A DNA stretch of 64,000 bases from Paenibacillaceae bacterium (GTDB lineage Bacteria; Bacillota; Bacilli; Paenibacillales; NBRC-103111): contig JAQSYI010000012.1 of the NCBI GenBank assembly GCA_029256185.1, positions 62,001-126,000 on the forward strand. Direction: 5' to 3'. Below the pieces are notes generated by a model. That model was not told the DNA's origin. It made no database searches and was given only the letters and a program-made list of their open reading frames with translations. Numbering within the stretch: the first letter of the stretch is position 1; each line of letters starts with the position of its first letter. The translations under genes and the position numbers were made by a program. This document shows positions 7,599 to 16,116 of the stretch, piece by piece.

Positions 7599-10211
7599 AT
7601 GATGAGGGTGGGAAGTAAGCAGGGGTCCAAACCAAAAGCGAGAAAACCGGGTAAACGGCGTTTTTCTTTCGGCAAGCTGTTCGTGGCTATGGGGATCACG
7701 GCGGCTATCGCAATCGTGTTCGCTCTAATCGGATATATGGTCATTATCTATAACGGCCAGAACATCTTTGACAGCAATAAAGATAAGCTGGATATGATGG
7801 AGGCATCGATTATTTATGACGGCAGCGACCAGGAGGTAGCGGTGCTGGCCCGCCAGAACCGGGAGATGGTAGACAAGGATGAGATTCCCCGCAAGGTAGC
7901 CAATGCCTTCATTGCCACGGAGGACCGGCGTTTCAATGAGCATGCGGGAGTGGATCTCTGGGCCATCGGTCGGGCCTTGGTGAAGGATGTGGTGGCCCGG
8001 AGCGTGGTGGAGGGAGGAAGCACCATCACCCAGCAGCTGGCGAAGAATCTCTTCTTGGATTCGGAGAAAACGTTCTTCCGCAAGGGGACGGAGATGTCCA
8101 TCGCGCTGGCCCTGGAGGAGAATCTGGATAAGGATGAGATTCTGCAGCTTTATCTCAACCGGATTTATTTTGGCAAGGGGGCTTATGGAATCAAGGCGGC
8201 TTCCAAGCTGTACTTCGGCAAGGCGGATCTGAACACGCTGGATACTTGGGAGATCGCCACTCTTGCCGCTATTCCCAAGGCCCCGTCCGTGTATTCCCCG
8301 CTTGCCGACGCGGAGAAGTCCAAGGAACGCCGTAATGTGGTGCTGAAGCTGATGTATGATCAAGGCTATATTACGGAAGAGGAGAAGAACAAGTCGCAGG
8401 CCATGGAGTTCGTGCCCCAGCCGGGCAAGGGCGGGGAGTTTCCGGCCTTTATCGATTATATGATCACGGAGGCCGCAGAGAAGTTCAAGCTTGAGGAGGA
8501 AGTGCTGCGGCGGGGCGGCTACAAGATCTATACGACCATGAATGTGGAGGCCCAACGGATTCTGGAGCAGAGCTTCAATAATCCCAAGCTGTTCCAGAAG
8601 GACGGACCGGAGCAGAAGATGCAGGGCAGCATGGTGATTGTGGACAATAAGGACGGCGGGCTCTTGGCCATGTCCGGCGGGCGGGATTATGAGAACAAGG
8701 GTCTGAACCGGGCGCTGGCCCAGCGTCAGCCCGGGTCGGCGTTCAAGCCGCTCATTGTCTATGCTCCCGCGTTGGAGCTTGCGGGAGACAGGTTCAATCC
8801 CTATACGTTGTTGAACGACGAGCAGAAAAGCTATAACAATTACAGCCCGCGCAACTATGACGGGGTGTACAAGGGCCAGGTGACCATGTTCGAAGCGGTG
8901 CGCAAGTCCATCAACGCGCCGGCGGTATGGCTGCTTAATGAAATTGGAGTGGCCAAGGGAATGGATTTTGTCGGGAAGATGGGGATTAAGCTGGACAGCC
9001 CGGACAGGAATCTGGCCATTGCCCTGGGAGGCTTGACCAAGGGTGTGTCACCGCTGCAGATGGCCCAGGCATATAGCGCTTTTCCCAATAACGGAACGAT
9101 GAACGCCGCTCATTCCATCCGCAAAATCGTGGACAGCGAAGGCGGCGAGACGGTGGCCAAGGTGGAGAAAACCAAGGTGATGAGCCCCAAAACCGCCTAT
9201 TATATGACCGAGCTGCTGAAGGGCGTGGTGGATGGGGGCACGGGTACGGCCGCCAAGCTGAACCGTCCGGCAGCCGGCAAAACAGGCACTACCCAGCTTG
9301 ACCTGAAGGGGCTGGAAAAGAATAACCGCGACGTCTGGTTCACAGGGTTTACGGTGGATTGGACAGCGGCTGTCTGGATGGGCTTCGACAAGACGGACAC
9401 GAAGCATTACGTGCTTCCGGCGAGCGGATCGCTCCCGGCGGCCATGTTCAAGGAGGTTATGAACAAAGCGATGACGGCGGCGAAGCTGCCGGTGAAGCAG
9501 TTCGCGAAGCCTGCCGACGTACCGGATCTGAAGGAGCCGCCGAAGGTAGTCACCAATCTGACCGGCGAGTATGTGAAGGAGGGGCTCCCGAAGGTGAGGC
9601 TGGCCTGGTCCGGTGAGGAAAACAATGACATCGGCGCTTACCAGGTATTCCGCAAGGAAGCGAAGGAAGGGGAATACAAGCAGATTGCCGAAATGGTCAA
9701 GGGGACGTTCGAATTCAACGATATCAGCGTCAAGCCAGGAGATTCGTATGAATATTACGTGGTCCCCTTCAATACCCAATCCAGCCAGGCAGGGGCCAAT
9801 TCCAACGTGGTTGCGGTGGAGATTCCTGCTGATGAGGCGAGCCCGACTCCTTCGCGGTCTCCGGGAGCAAGCAGTACGCCACACGGGAGCGCAAGCCCCG
9901 GCTCAAGCACCGTTCCCGGCGGCAGCGTAAGACCGGGGGGAAGCGCCAAGCCGGAGGACAGCGCAAGCCCCGGAAGATCGCCGACACCGGGCAGTCCGGG
10001 AGGCGGCGCGGGGACTGCAACTCCTACGCCCACTCCAAGCCCGGCCGGCTCGCCTAAGGTCTCTCAAGCTCCTACGGCAACCCCTCCGCCGGGAGGAGCA
10101 GGCCAGCCATCGGCAGGCCAGACTTCCCCTTCCCCAACGGGAGGAGCAGCCGGCGCTGCCGCGGGTAACGGATCCGCCGGGAATACCGGCGGCAGCGGGG
10201 GCGGACAATAA
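7599..10211 (+). CDS. Class A penicillin-binding protein (bifunctional transglycosylase/transpeptidase)
   Basis: This is an 870-residue peptidoglycan synthase of the PBP1A type. It has a basic N-terminus and one membrane anchor (about 25-50). A GT51 transglycosylase domain follows, with EDRRFNEHAG (about 108-117) and GGSTITQQLAKN (about 139-150). The transpeptidase has SAFK (Ser about 380), SIN (about 437) and KTGTT (about 560). A fibronectin type III-like domain lies at about 650-745. The last 110 residues are a low-complexity Pro/Gly/Ser tail, likely in the cell wall. AGAGAGG sits only 2 nt before the first ATG, so a GTG at 7608 is a credible alternative start. It is flanked by terminators and looks monocistronic. 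Confidence 0.95.
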   Translation: MMRVGSKQGSKPKARKPGKRRFSFGKLFVAMGITAAIAIVFALIGYMVIIYNGQNIFDSNKDKLDMMEASIIYDGSDQEVAVLARQNREMVDKDEIPRKVANAFIATEDRRFNEHAGVDLWAIGRALVKDVVARSVVEGGSTITQQLAKNLFLDSEKTFFRKGTEMSIALALEENLDKDEILQLYLNRIYFGKGAYGIKAASKLYFGKADLNTLDTWEIATLAAIPKAPSVYSPLADAEKSKERRNVVLKLMYDQGYITEEEKNKSQAMEFVPQPGKGGEFPAFIDYMITEAAEKFKLEEEVLRRGGYKIYTTMNVEAQRILEQSFNNPKLFQKDGPEQKMQGSMVIVDNKDGGLLAMSGGRDYENKGLNRALAQRQPGSAFKPLIVYAPALELAGDRFNPYTLLNDEQKSYNNYSPRNYDGVYKGQVTMFEAVRKSINAPAVWLLNEIGVAKGMDFVGKMGIKLDSPDRNLAIALGGLTKGVSPLQMAQAYSAFPNNGTMNAAHSIRKIVDSEGGETVAKVEKTKVMSPKTAYYMTELLKGVVDGGTGTAAKLNRPAAGKTGTTQLDLKGLEKNNRDVWFTGFTVDWTAAVWMGFDKTDTKHYVLPASGSLPAAMFKEVMNKAMTAAKLPVKQFAKPADVPDLKEPPKVVTNLTGEYVKEGLPKVRLAWSGEENNDIGAYQVFRKEAKEGEYKQIAEMVKGTFEFNDISVKPGDSYEYYVVPFNTQSSQAGANSNVVAVEIPADEASPTPSRSPGASSTPHGSASPGSSTVPGGSVRPGGSAKPEDSASPGRSPTPGSPGGGAGTATPTPTPSPAGSPKVSQAPTATPPPGGAGQPSAGQTSPSPTGGAAGAAAGNGSAGNTGGSGGGQ

Positions 10212-10232
10212 CCCAGTACAAGCTCTTTTCCC

Positions 10233-10257
10233 AAGACAGCTTCGGCTGTCTTTTTTT
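10233..10257 (+). terminator. Strong intrinsic terminator after the PBP gene
   Basis: AAGACAGC pairs with GCTGTCTT around a TTCG tetraloop and is followed by an uninterrupted run of T. Confidence 0.92.
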
Positions 10258-10274
10258 CTGCCGCGGATATATGG

Positions 10275-10280
10275 TATAAT
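10275..10280 (+). promoter_or_regulatory. Extended -10 promoter for the cyclophilin gene
   Basis: TGGTATAAT is a perfect extended -10 element 38 nt before the ATG. No good -35 is seen; the expected position falls in the T-run of the upstream terminator. Confidence 0.6.
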
Positions 10281-10317
10281 TTTATGAGATTTTATACCAA
10301 GTGAGGGAGGACAGGCC

Positions 10318-11061
10318 ATGAAGCACTCTACGTTCCTGTTCAGACTGGCCGGAATAGCCGCAATTTCGGCGGTCCTGCTCATGTTGACCGCTTGCGGGGC
10401 CAAGAATGACGGTACAACCGGCGCAGGAGGGAAAGGCACTGCCGCGGCGGCGAGTACGGCTGCCGCATCGGCCACACCTGCCGCTTCTGCCACAGCCGTA
10501 CCGGCAAGTCCCGCCGCAACCACGGCGGCCAAGCAATGGGCGCAGGCTCCCGCCATGCAGATCGACGCCGCCAAGTCTTATTCGGCGCAAGTGAAGACCT
10601 CCAAGGGAACCTTTACGATCGAGCTGTTTGCCAAGGATGCTCCTCTAGCCGTCAATAACTTTGTGTTCCTGGCCAAAGAGAAATTTTACGACGGGGTTGT
10701 ATTCCACCGCATTATCGAGACCTTCATGATTCAGACAGGGGACCCCAAGGGCAACGGTACGGGCGGTCCCGGCTACAAGTTTGACCATGAGCCTACTTCT
10801 TACAGCTACGACGCAGGAATTGTGGCAATGGCCAATTCGGGCCCCAATACGAACGGCAGCCAGTTCTTCATCGTAACCGGGGATGCGAGCCACCTGAACA
10901 AGCAGCCCAATTATACGGTCTTCGGCAAGGTGACCGAAGGGATGGATACAGTGGTAACGGCGATCGCCAAAACACCGGTTAAGGCCAACCCCAGTACCGG
11001 TGAACCTTCCGTACCGACGGAGAAGGTGACCATTGAATCCATTGAGATCGTAGAGAAATAA
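10318..11061 (+). CDS. Peptidyl-prolyl cis-trans isomerase, cyclophilin-type lipoprotein
   Basis: This is a 247-residue lipoprotein. Its lipobox is LTAC with the acylated Cys at residue 26. An Ala/Thr/Pro-rich linker follows (about 30-80), then a cyclophilin domain (about 90-247). Typical cyclophilin sequence is present: FHRIIETFMIQTGDP, NGSQFFIVTGD and NYTVFGKV. It probably helps proteins fold outside the membrane. The ribosome-binding site GGGAGG is 7 nt before the ATG. It has its own extended -10 promoter, and the upstream terminator isolates it from the PBP gene. Confidence 0.94.
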   Translation: MKHSTFLFRLAGIAAISAVLLMLTACGAKNDGTTGAGGKGTAAAASTAAASATPAASATAVPASPAATTAAKQWAQAPAMQIDAAKSYSAQVKTSKGTFTIELFAKDAPLAVNNFVFLAKEKFYDGVVFHRIIETFMIQTGDPKGNGTGGPGYKFDHEPTSYSYDAGIVAMANSGPNTNGSQFFIVTGDASHLNKQPNYTVFGKVTEGMDTVVTAIAKTPVKANPSTGEPSVPTEKVTIESIEIVEK

Positions 11062-11101
11062 CCCTGCTGTACAATGACTGACACCGAAGGGAATAACGCC
11101 T

Positions 11102-11638
11102 GTGAAACGTAAATACTCTGACCGGGCTAATTGGAGAAGGGTAACGGACAAGAAGTTTCAGGTGCGCACGATTCACGAGCCGGATTTTCAAGGGTACGTG
11201 GTGCTGTATCAGATCAAGCAGGTCCGTGATCCGTTATGGAAGGAATATGAAGGCAAGCGGTATTGCGTGGCTGATGCAGGATATGAATGGCTGCAGCATT
11301 TTCAGAAGGGCGCCCATTATGTGATGACATCGATGTATAACGATAAGGGACAGGTTGTCCAATATTACATTGATATCTGCAAGGTCCAGGGGGTAACAGA
11401 CCGCGGAGTTCCTTGGTTCGATGACCTGTATCTGGATGTTGTCATTCTGCCTGACGGCAAGCTGTATCTTCTCGATGCGGAGGAGCTGGAGGATGCGCTG
11501 AAGCGGAACCTGATTACCCGCGGAGACTTTGATATGGCCTGGGCGGAGGCCAATGCCATTATGGACCGGTACAATAAGGGGCAGTTCCCTTTGCTGCAGT
11601 TGTCCGGCCAGCATCTCAAGCTGTTCCGCGGCGTCTGA
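11102..11638 (+). CDS. DUF402 protein, probable nucleoside tri-/diphosphate phosphatase
   Basis: This 178-residue protein belongs to the DUF402 family (B. subtilis YgaC; the S. aureus relative Ntdp hydrolyses nucleoside tri- and diphosphates). The conserved acidic motif WFDDLYLDVV (about 102-111) and a following DAEELEDAL segment match the family's metal-binding region. Translation starts at GTG 11102, with GAAGGGA 9-15 nt upstream. The alpha/beta hydrolase gene begins 11 nt after its stop codon, so the two are probably co-transcribed. The exact substrate cannot be read from the sequence. Confidence 0.88.
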   Translation: MKRKYSDRANWRRVTDKKFQVRTIHEPDFQGYVVLYQIKQVRDPLWKEYEGKRYCVADAGYEWLQHFQKGAHYVMTSMYNDKGQVVQYYIDICKVQGVTDRGVPWFDDLYLDVVILPDGKLYLLDAEELEDALKRNLITRGDFDMAWAEANAIMDRYNKGQFPLLQLSGQHLKLFRGV

Positions 11639-11649
11639 TCGGAGGGGTT

Positions 11650-12339
11650 ATGATGGAGGGGAGCCAAGCCAGGGCCTGTCTGCTGCTCCATGGCTTTACC
11701 GGCGGACCGTATGAGGTGATGCCTCTTGCCCAGGCCTTGACAGCGGCAGGCTGGGATTGCCGTGTGCCCGTGCTGCCGGGCCATGATCCGTGCCTGAACG
11801 GGCTGGGTAATGTCCGGTGTGAAGACTGGATCCAGATGGTCTGCCGGGAGGCGGAGGAGCTGGAACGGAAGTATGGCGGCTTTGATCTGGTAGGCTTCTC
11901 TATGGGAGGCATGCTGGCTGTTTTTCTGGCCGCCCGTTATCCGGTCAGGAGGCTGGCGCTGCTGGGTGCGGCGGCCATCTATGTCAGTCCGGGGCGGTTA
12001 ATCCGGTACTGGCTGGAATACAGGGGCAGCGGCCGGCATAACCGGCAGCAGCAGCTGTTGCACAACAAGGCCAAGCAGACTCCCCTCTCGGCCACGTTGG
12101 AGTTCATGAAGGTGGTTCATCTGGCCCGCCCTGACTTGAAGCGGATCCGGATTCCGGTGCTGATTGTACAGGGCTTGCGGGACCAGATTGTTCATCCTGT
12201 AAGCGCCCGTTATTTATCCAAGCGGATGCCGGGAGAAACGCAGGTGGTATATTTCCCTAAGTCCAAGCATCTGCTGTGCTTGGATTCGGAATCGGAGCAG
12301 GTAATCGGAACCGTTGCCCGCTTCCTGCTCAAAATATGA
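11650..12339 (+). CDS. Alpha/beta hydrolase (carboxylesterase-like)
   Basis: This 229-residue soluble hydrolase resembles the Est30/monoacylglycerol lipase group. The oxyanion-hole motif LLHGFTGGP is near the N-terminus. The nucleophile elbow GFSMGG (Ser about 82) and the late Asp/His region (QGLRDQIV and SKHLLCLD) complete a plausible catalytic triad. GGAGGGG lies just upstream; spacing favours the second ATG at 11653 slightly over 11650. A strong bidirectional terminator follows. The substrate is unknown. Confidence 0.9.
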   Translation: MMEGSQARACLLLHGFTGGPYEVMPLAQALTAAGWDCRVPVLPGHDPCLNGLGNVRCEDWIQMVCREAEELERKYGGFDLVGFSMGGMLAVFLAARYPVRRLALLGAAAIYVSPGRLIRYWLEYRGSGRHNRQQQLLHNKAKQTPLSATLEFMKVVHLARPDLKRIRIPVLIVQGLRDQIVHPVSARYLSKRMPGETQVVYFPKSKHLLCLDSESEQVIGTVARFLLKI

Positions 12340-12340
12340 A

Positions 12341-12397
12341 AAAAGCCGGTCCGGACAATACTCCTCTTGGAGAGGGGGTGTCCGGTCCGGCTTTTTT
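12341..12397. terminator. Bidirectional terminator between convergent genes
   Basis: GCCGGTCCGGACA (12345-12357) pairs with TGTCCGGTCCGGC (12379-12391) with one mismatch. A-tract and T-tract flank the stem on both sides, so it can stop transcripts from the hydrolase (+) and the SDR gene (-). Confidence 0.92.
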
Positions 12398-12437
12398 TCG
12401 TTTCGTTGATCGGGAAGGGAAGGAGGAGGTCTCTTCC

Positions 12438-13313
12438 CTAGCTGTTGACAATCGTGCCTCCATTGACATGAAGGATCTGTCCGGTCATATAGGAGGAGTC
12501 TCCGCAGGCCAGAAAAACATAGCTGGGAGCAAGCTCTTCCGGCTGTCCGGCCCGCATCATGGGAGTGTCGCCGCCAAATTTGGATACCTTGTCCGCATCG
12601 AAGGTAGAGGGGATGAGCGGTGTCCAGATCGGTCCCGGAGCCACGCCGTTCACCCGTATGCCCTTGCCGATCAACTGCTGGGACAAAGACCGGGTGAAGC
12701 TGACGATGGCGCCCTTGGTGGCGGAATAATCCAGCAGATCCTTGTTCCCTTTGTAGGCGGTGATGGATGCGGTGTTGATGATAACCGCCCCTTGCTCCAG
12801 ATGGGGCAGCGCCGCTTTGGTCAGATAGAAGCATGCAAAGATGTTGGTGCGGAAGGTGCGCTCCAGCTGCTCGGCCGTTATATCCTCCAGACTGGCCTGC
12901 GGATGCTGCTCTGCCGCGTTGTTAACCAGAATATCCAGCTTGCCCAGAGACTTCACGCAGAAGTCCGCGAGTTTGCCGCATACCGTCTCATCACCGATAT
13001 CTCCTGCAAAGAGAAAACACCGGCGTCCCTCTTCCTCCACCTGGCGCTTGGTCTCCAACGCGTCGCTCTCTTCATTAAGGTAGGAGATGACCACATCTGC
13101 GCCTTCCTTGGCGTAGGTGACTGCAACCGCCCTGCCGATGCCGCTGTCCCCGCCTGTGATAAGGGCGGCTTTGCCCAGCAGTTTTCCTGCTGCTTGATAC
13201 CGGGCGTCTTCGAAGACGGGACGGGGATTCATGGCGGATTCTATCCCGGGCTGGCGGTTCTGATGCTGGGGCGGAAAGGTTTGTTTGGTTTGCTCCTGAG
13301 TGGTTTGAGCCAT
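12438..13313 (-). CDS. SDR family NAD(P)-dependent oxidoreductase, general stress protein 39-like
   Basis: This is a 291-residue short-chain dehydrogenase similar to B. subtilis YdaD (GS39) and YhxC. The cofactor motif TGGDSGIG is at residues 53-60, NNAAEQHP at about 131-138, and the catalytic YSATK has Tyr196 and Lys200. The N-terminal extension (QTFPPQHQNRQPG) is typical of this subgroup. AAAGGAGCG, 9 nt before ATG 13313, fixes the start; a longer upstream open frame has no such site. The gene runs opposite to its neighbours and ends at a shared terminator. The substrate is unknown. Confidence 0.92.
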   Translation of the reverse strand: MAQTTQEQTKQTFPPQHQNRQPGIESAMNPRPVFEDARYQAAGKLLGKAALITGGDSGIGRAVAVTYAKEGADVVISYLNEESDALETKRQVEEEGRRCFLFAGDIGDETVCGKLADFCVKSLGKLDILVNNAAEQHPQASLEDITAEQLERTFRTNIFACFYLTKAALPHLEQGAVIINTASITAYKGNKDLLDYSATKGAIVSFTRSLSQQLIGKGIRVNGVAPGPIWTPLIPSTFDADKVSKFGGDTPMMRAGQPEELAPSYVFLACGDSSYMTGQILHVNGGTIVNS

Positions 13314-13470
13314 AATTGGATCGCTCCTTTTTGGTTTTTTGGCATTTATCCTTGAGTCTGCCCTGTGCTCCGCTTTTTTACCCTTTCTCCCCAAGATGCA
13401 AACACTCAAGACCATGGAACAATGAAAGTTATTTATAGATGTTATAAAAAAAGTCTAATTATAAAAGCAC

Positions 13471-13498
13471 TTGTCGAAAAAGATCGAATTCGTATACA
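13471..13498 (+). promoter_or_regulatory. Sigma-A type promoter for the HD-GYP gene
   Basis: TTGTCG (13471-13476) and TATACA (13493-13498) are separated by 16 nt. The -35 covers a TTG that would give a longer protein, which supports the downstream start at 13540. Confidence 0.6.
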
Positions 13499-13539
13499 AT
13501 GGGTGTAATAGAATTTATTTTGGAAAATGGAGCCAACCT

Positions 13540-14535
13540 ATGCACAACTTGAGACGAACTTTGGGCATTGTGCTTTTGTTGTTGTCGATCTGGGCAGTGA
13601 TTAACTTTAGTGGCATGAAAACTACAGCTATTCTGCATGCTTTCTACATTCCCATCTGCCTGAGCGCCTGGTTCTGGGGAAGCAAAGCCGGCGCGGTGGC
13701 CGGTGCGGTCTCGGGGGTGCTGTCCGGCCCTCTGCTGCTTCATTACAGCACTCTGTTTCATGAGCCGCAGGCTGTATCCAATTGGCTGATCCGGACCTGC
13801 TTCTTCGTTTTTTGGGGCTATCTGCTCGGCTATCTGTTCACTATGCTCCGCCGCAACCAGGAACTGATTATGGAGCAGAATGAGCAATTGCACAAGCAGA
13901 GTATCGAGAGCGAGCGGGTCGGAACGGAGATTATCGAAGCGATTGCCATGGCCATTGAGGTGCGTGACCATTATACCAGCGGGCATTGCCAGCGGGTGGC
14001 CAATATGGCGGTCGAAGTAGGCAAAAAGCTGGGCTTAAGTCCACAGGAGCTTGTCTATCTGAGATGGGCCGGCATTGTGCACGACGTTGGCAAGATCGGC
14101 ATTCCGGAGGAGATTCTGAACAAGCCGGGCAAGCTTACGGCGGAGGAATACGAGATTATGAAGCGCCATCCTGTGCTTGGGGCGAAGATTCTCTCTTCTT
14201 CCCGGTATTCGGAGCAGATTATCTCCGGTGTGCGCCATCACCATGAGCGGATGGACGGGAAGGGCTATCCTGACGGAATCGGCGGGGAGCAGATCTCTCT
14301 TCAAGCCCGGATTCTCGCAGTCTGCGATGTCTGGGATGCGATAACCTCCCAGCGTTCGTACCGCAGCCACTTTTCATTCGAGGCGGCGCTTGATATTATG
14401 AGGAGCGGCCGCGGCACCCAATTTGATCCCCGTGTGCTGGACGTGTTTCTTTATCTGATTGAGAAGGAGCAGGCGTCAGGCACGGCTTTGTTGCTGTATC
14501 AGCAGATGAGCGACAGTAAGGAAATGGGAGCATAA
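13540..14535 (+). CDS. Membrane HD-GYP domain phosphodiesterase
   Basis: This 331-residue protein has several hydrophobic segments in residues 1-110, a short helical linker, then an HD-GYP domain. The metal site HD is in GIVHDVGKIG (about 183-192). The GYP motif HHERMDGKGYPDG (about 233-245) is complete, which suggests an active cyclic di-GMP phosphodiesterase. The N-terminus has no recognised ligand domain and may sense the membrane. AAAATGGAG precedes ATG 13540 by 7 nt, and the promoter overlaps the longer frame. It is a single-gene unit. Confidence 0.9.
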   Translation: MHNLRRTLGIVLLLLSIWAVINFSGMKTTAILHAFYIPICLSAWFWGSKAGAVAGAVSGVLSGPLLLHYSTLFHEPQAVSNWLIRTCFFVFWGYLLGYLFTMLRRNQELIMEQNEQLHKQSIESERVGTEIIEAIAMAIEVRDHYTSGHCQRVANMAVEVGKKLGLSPQELVYLRWAGIVHDVGKIGIPEEILNKPGKLTAEEYEIMKRHPVLGAKILSSSRYSEQIISGVRHHHERMDGKGYPDGIGGEQISLQARILAVCDVWDAITSQRSYRSHFSFEAALDIMRSGRGTQFDPRVLDVFLYLIEKEQASGTALLLYQQMSDSKEMGA

Positions 14536-14592
14536 GGAACCCTGGCCTTCAGTTATTTTAACAAGACATACATAATTTGCTGAACTTTCGTC

Positions 14593-14673
14593 TATACTGA
14601 TCAGAGCAAGCGATTTTATTCAACGTGCTCCACCAAAGAGTGCGGATTGAAACTATGGAGGTTTGTTTAAGGG
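14593..14673 (+). promoter_or_regulatory. -10 element and untranslated leader of the cold-shock gene
   Basis: TATACT (14593-14598) is a likely -10, leaving a leader of about 70 nt. Long leaders are usual for csp mRNAs and mediate cold-responsive translation. No clear -35 and no defined cold box are seen. Confidence 0.4.
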
Positions 14674-14874
14674 ATGCCAACAGGAACAGTAAAGTGGTTT
14701 AATGCGGAAAAAGGTTATGGGTTCATCACATCCGACGACGGCGGGGACGTATTCGTCCATTACAGCGCTATTGGCGGTGAAGGCTTCAAGTCCCTGGACG
14801 AAGGCCAGAAGGTCTCGTTCACTGTGGTACAAGGAAACCGCGGTCCGCAAGCCGAAAACGTAAGCAAGCTGTAA
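14674..14874 (+). CDS. Cold shock protein (CspA/CspB family)
   Basis: The 66-residue protein is a single cold-shock domain. RNP1 (KGYGFI) and RNP2 (VFVHYSAI) are intact, so it should bind single-stranded RNA and DNA as an RNA chaperone. The start codon is ATG 14674. A GGAGG lies about 15 nt upstream, rather far, while AAGGG directly precedes the ATG. The leader may fold to adjust spacing. A terminator follows at 14920. Confidence 0.96.
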   Translation: MPTGTVKWFNAEKGYGFITSDDGGDVFVHYSAIGGEGFKSLDEGQKVSFTVVQGNRGPQAENVSKL

Positions 14875-14919
14875 TCTTTCGTTTTGTTCGGCTCTTGTGA
14901 ACGCTTGAACCGAAACCGG

Positions 14920-14966
14920 CACGCCCGGCGCCCAAGCAATTGCGCGCTGAGGCGTGTTTTGTTTTT
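14920..14966 (+). terminator. Terminator after the cold-shock gene
   Basis: CACGCC (14920-14925) pairs with GGCGTG (14951-14956), with possible inner GGCGC/GCGC pairing, and is followed by TTTTGTTTTT. Confidence 0.75.
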
Positions 14967-15104
14967 CACCCGATTTCTTTTTTTGCCGTTTATCTTGTAA
15001 AATGAACATCATGGAGCAAGCTTCCCCGTGTTGGGTATCGGACAATCCGTACCGGGAATATATATGAGCTTAAAAGTGAATTACCGCTAATGGGGGGGAA
15101 GGGA

Positions 15105-16076
15105 ATGAGTGTTCGCAGCATGCCCGGCGATTCATTGCAAAACGCACGGGCTTCCCGCCAGATCAGTGTAGTATTCCGCAAGGAGGAGGCGGTTGGCCAA
15201 GCGGCAGACAGCGGCATCCCCTTCGGCAACAAGTTTCTTGATCGGGGCACGCCATATGCGGATATATTCCGTGAGCTCAATGAGATGATCGGTCTGGATA
15301 ATGTGAAGGAACTGGTCTATGAGGTATACGCCATGCTCCAGGTGGGGCAGTTCCGGGCGGAAGCCGGTCTTGTATCCAACACCCATGTCTATCACATGGT
15401 ATTCAAGGGCAATCCGGGCACAGGCAAGACTACGGTAGCACGGCTTGTTGCCAAGCTGTTTCAGGAGATGGGAATCTTAAGCAAGGGACATCTGATCGAG
15501 GTGGAGCGGGCTGATCTGGTCGGGGAATACATTGGCCACACCGCGCTGAAGACCAGGGAGCTGATCAAGAAGGCGCTGGGCGGCATTCTGTTCATTGACG
15601 AGGCATACAGCCTGGCCCGCGGCGGGGAGAAGGATTTCGGCAAGGAAGCGATCGATACGCTTGTGAAGGCGATGGAGGATTACAAGAATCAGTTTGTGCT
15701 GATTCTGGCGGGCTACCAAGAGGAGATGGAATTTTTTCTGAAGACCAATCCGGGGCTGCCCTCGCGGTTTCCCATCCAGGTGGACTTCTCGGATTATTCC
15801 GTGGACCAGCTGATGCAGATTGCGGAGCTGATGGTTAAGGAACGACAGTATGTGCTTATGCCCCAGGCGGAGATGAAGCTGCGCCAGCATCTGGTGGTAG
15901 AGAAGCTGAGGCAGGAGGATTGCTTCAGCAATGCCCGGTATGTCAGGAATATCATCGAGAAGGCGATGCGGTACCAGGCTGTGCGGATTCTTCAGCAGTT
16001 CCAGGGAAGCCCGTCCCGTACGGAGTTGATGACGATCCGGACGGAGGATCTGAAGTGGGAGAAGAAGAGCCTGTAA
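15105..16076 (+). CDS. spoVK: Stage V sporulation protein K, AAA+ ATPase
   Basis: This 323-residue CbxX/CfqX-type AAA+ ATPase matches SpoVK, required for late spore maturation in B. subtilis. Walker A is GNPGTGKTTVAR (about 106-117) and Walker B is ILFIDEAYSL (about 165-174). A purine-rich GGGGGGAAGGGA directly precedes ATG 15105; an ATG 15 nt earlier lacks a ribosome-binding site. The order spoVK, hflX, ynbB, glnR, glnA is the same as in B. subtilis, which supports the assignment. Confidence 0.93.
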   Translation: MSVRSMPGDSLQNARASRQISVVFRKEEAVGQAADSGIPFGNKFLDRGTPYADIFRELNEMIGLDNVKELVYEVYAMLQVGQFRAEAGLVSNTHVYHMVFKGNPGTGKTTVARLVAKLFQEMGILSKGHLIEVERADLVGEYIGHTALKTRELIKKALGGILFIDEAYSLARGGEKDFGKEAIDTLVKAMEDYKNQFVLILAGYQEEMEFFLKTNPGLPSRFPIQVDFSDYSVDQLMQIAELMVKERQYVLMPQAEMKLRQHLVVEKLRQEDCFSNARYVRNIIEKAMRYQAVRILQQFQGSPSRTELMTIRTEDLKWEKKSL

Positions 16077-16116
16077 ACAAAAGAGCCTGTAAAAGAAGAA
16101 GGAGCTGTCGCAATAG

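Noticed and set aside
12276..13355. Plus-strand frame of 359 codons across the SDR gene
   Set aside because: It is fully antisense to an SDR gene that has intact motifs and a good ribosome-binding site.
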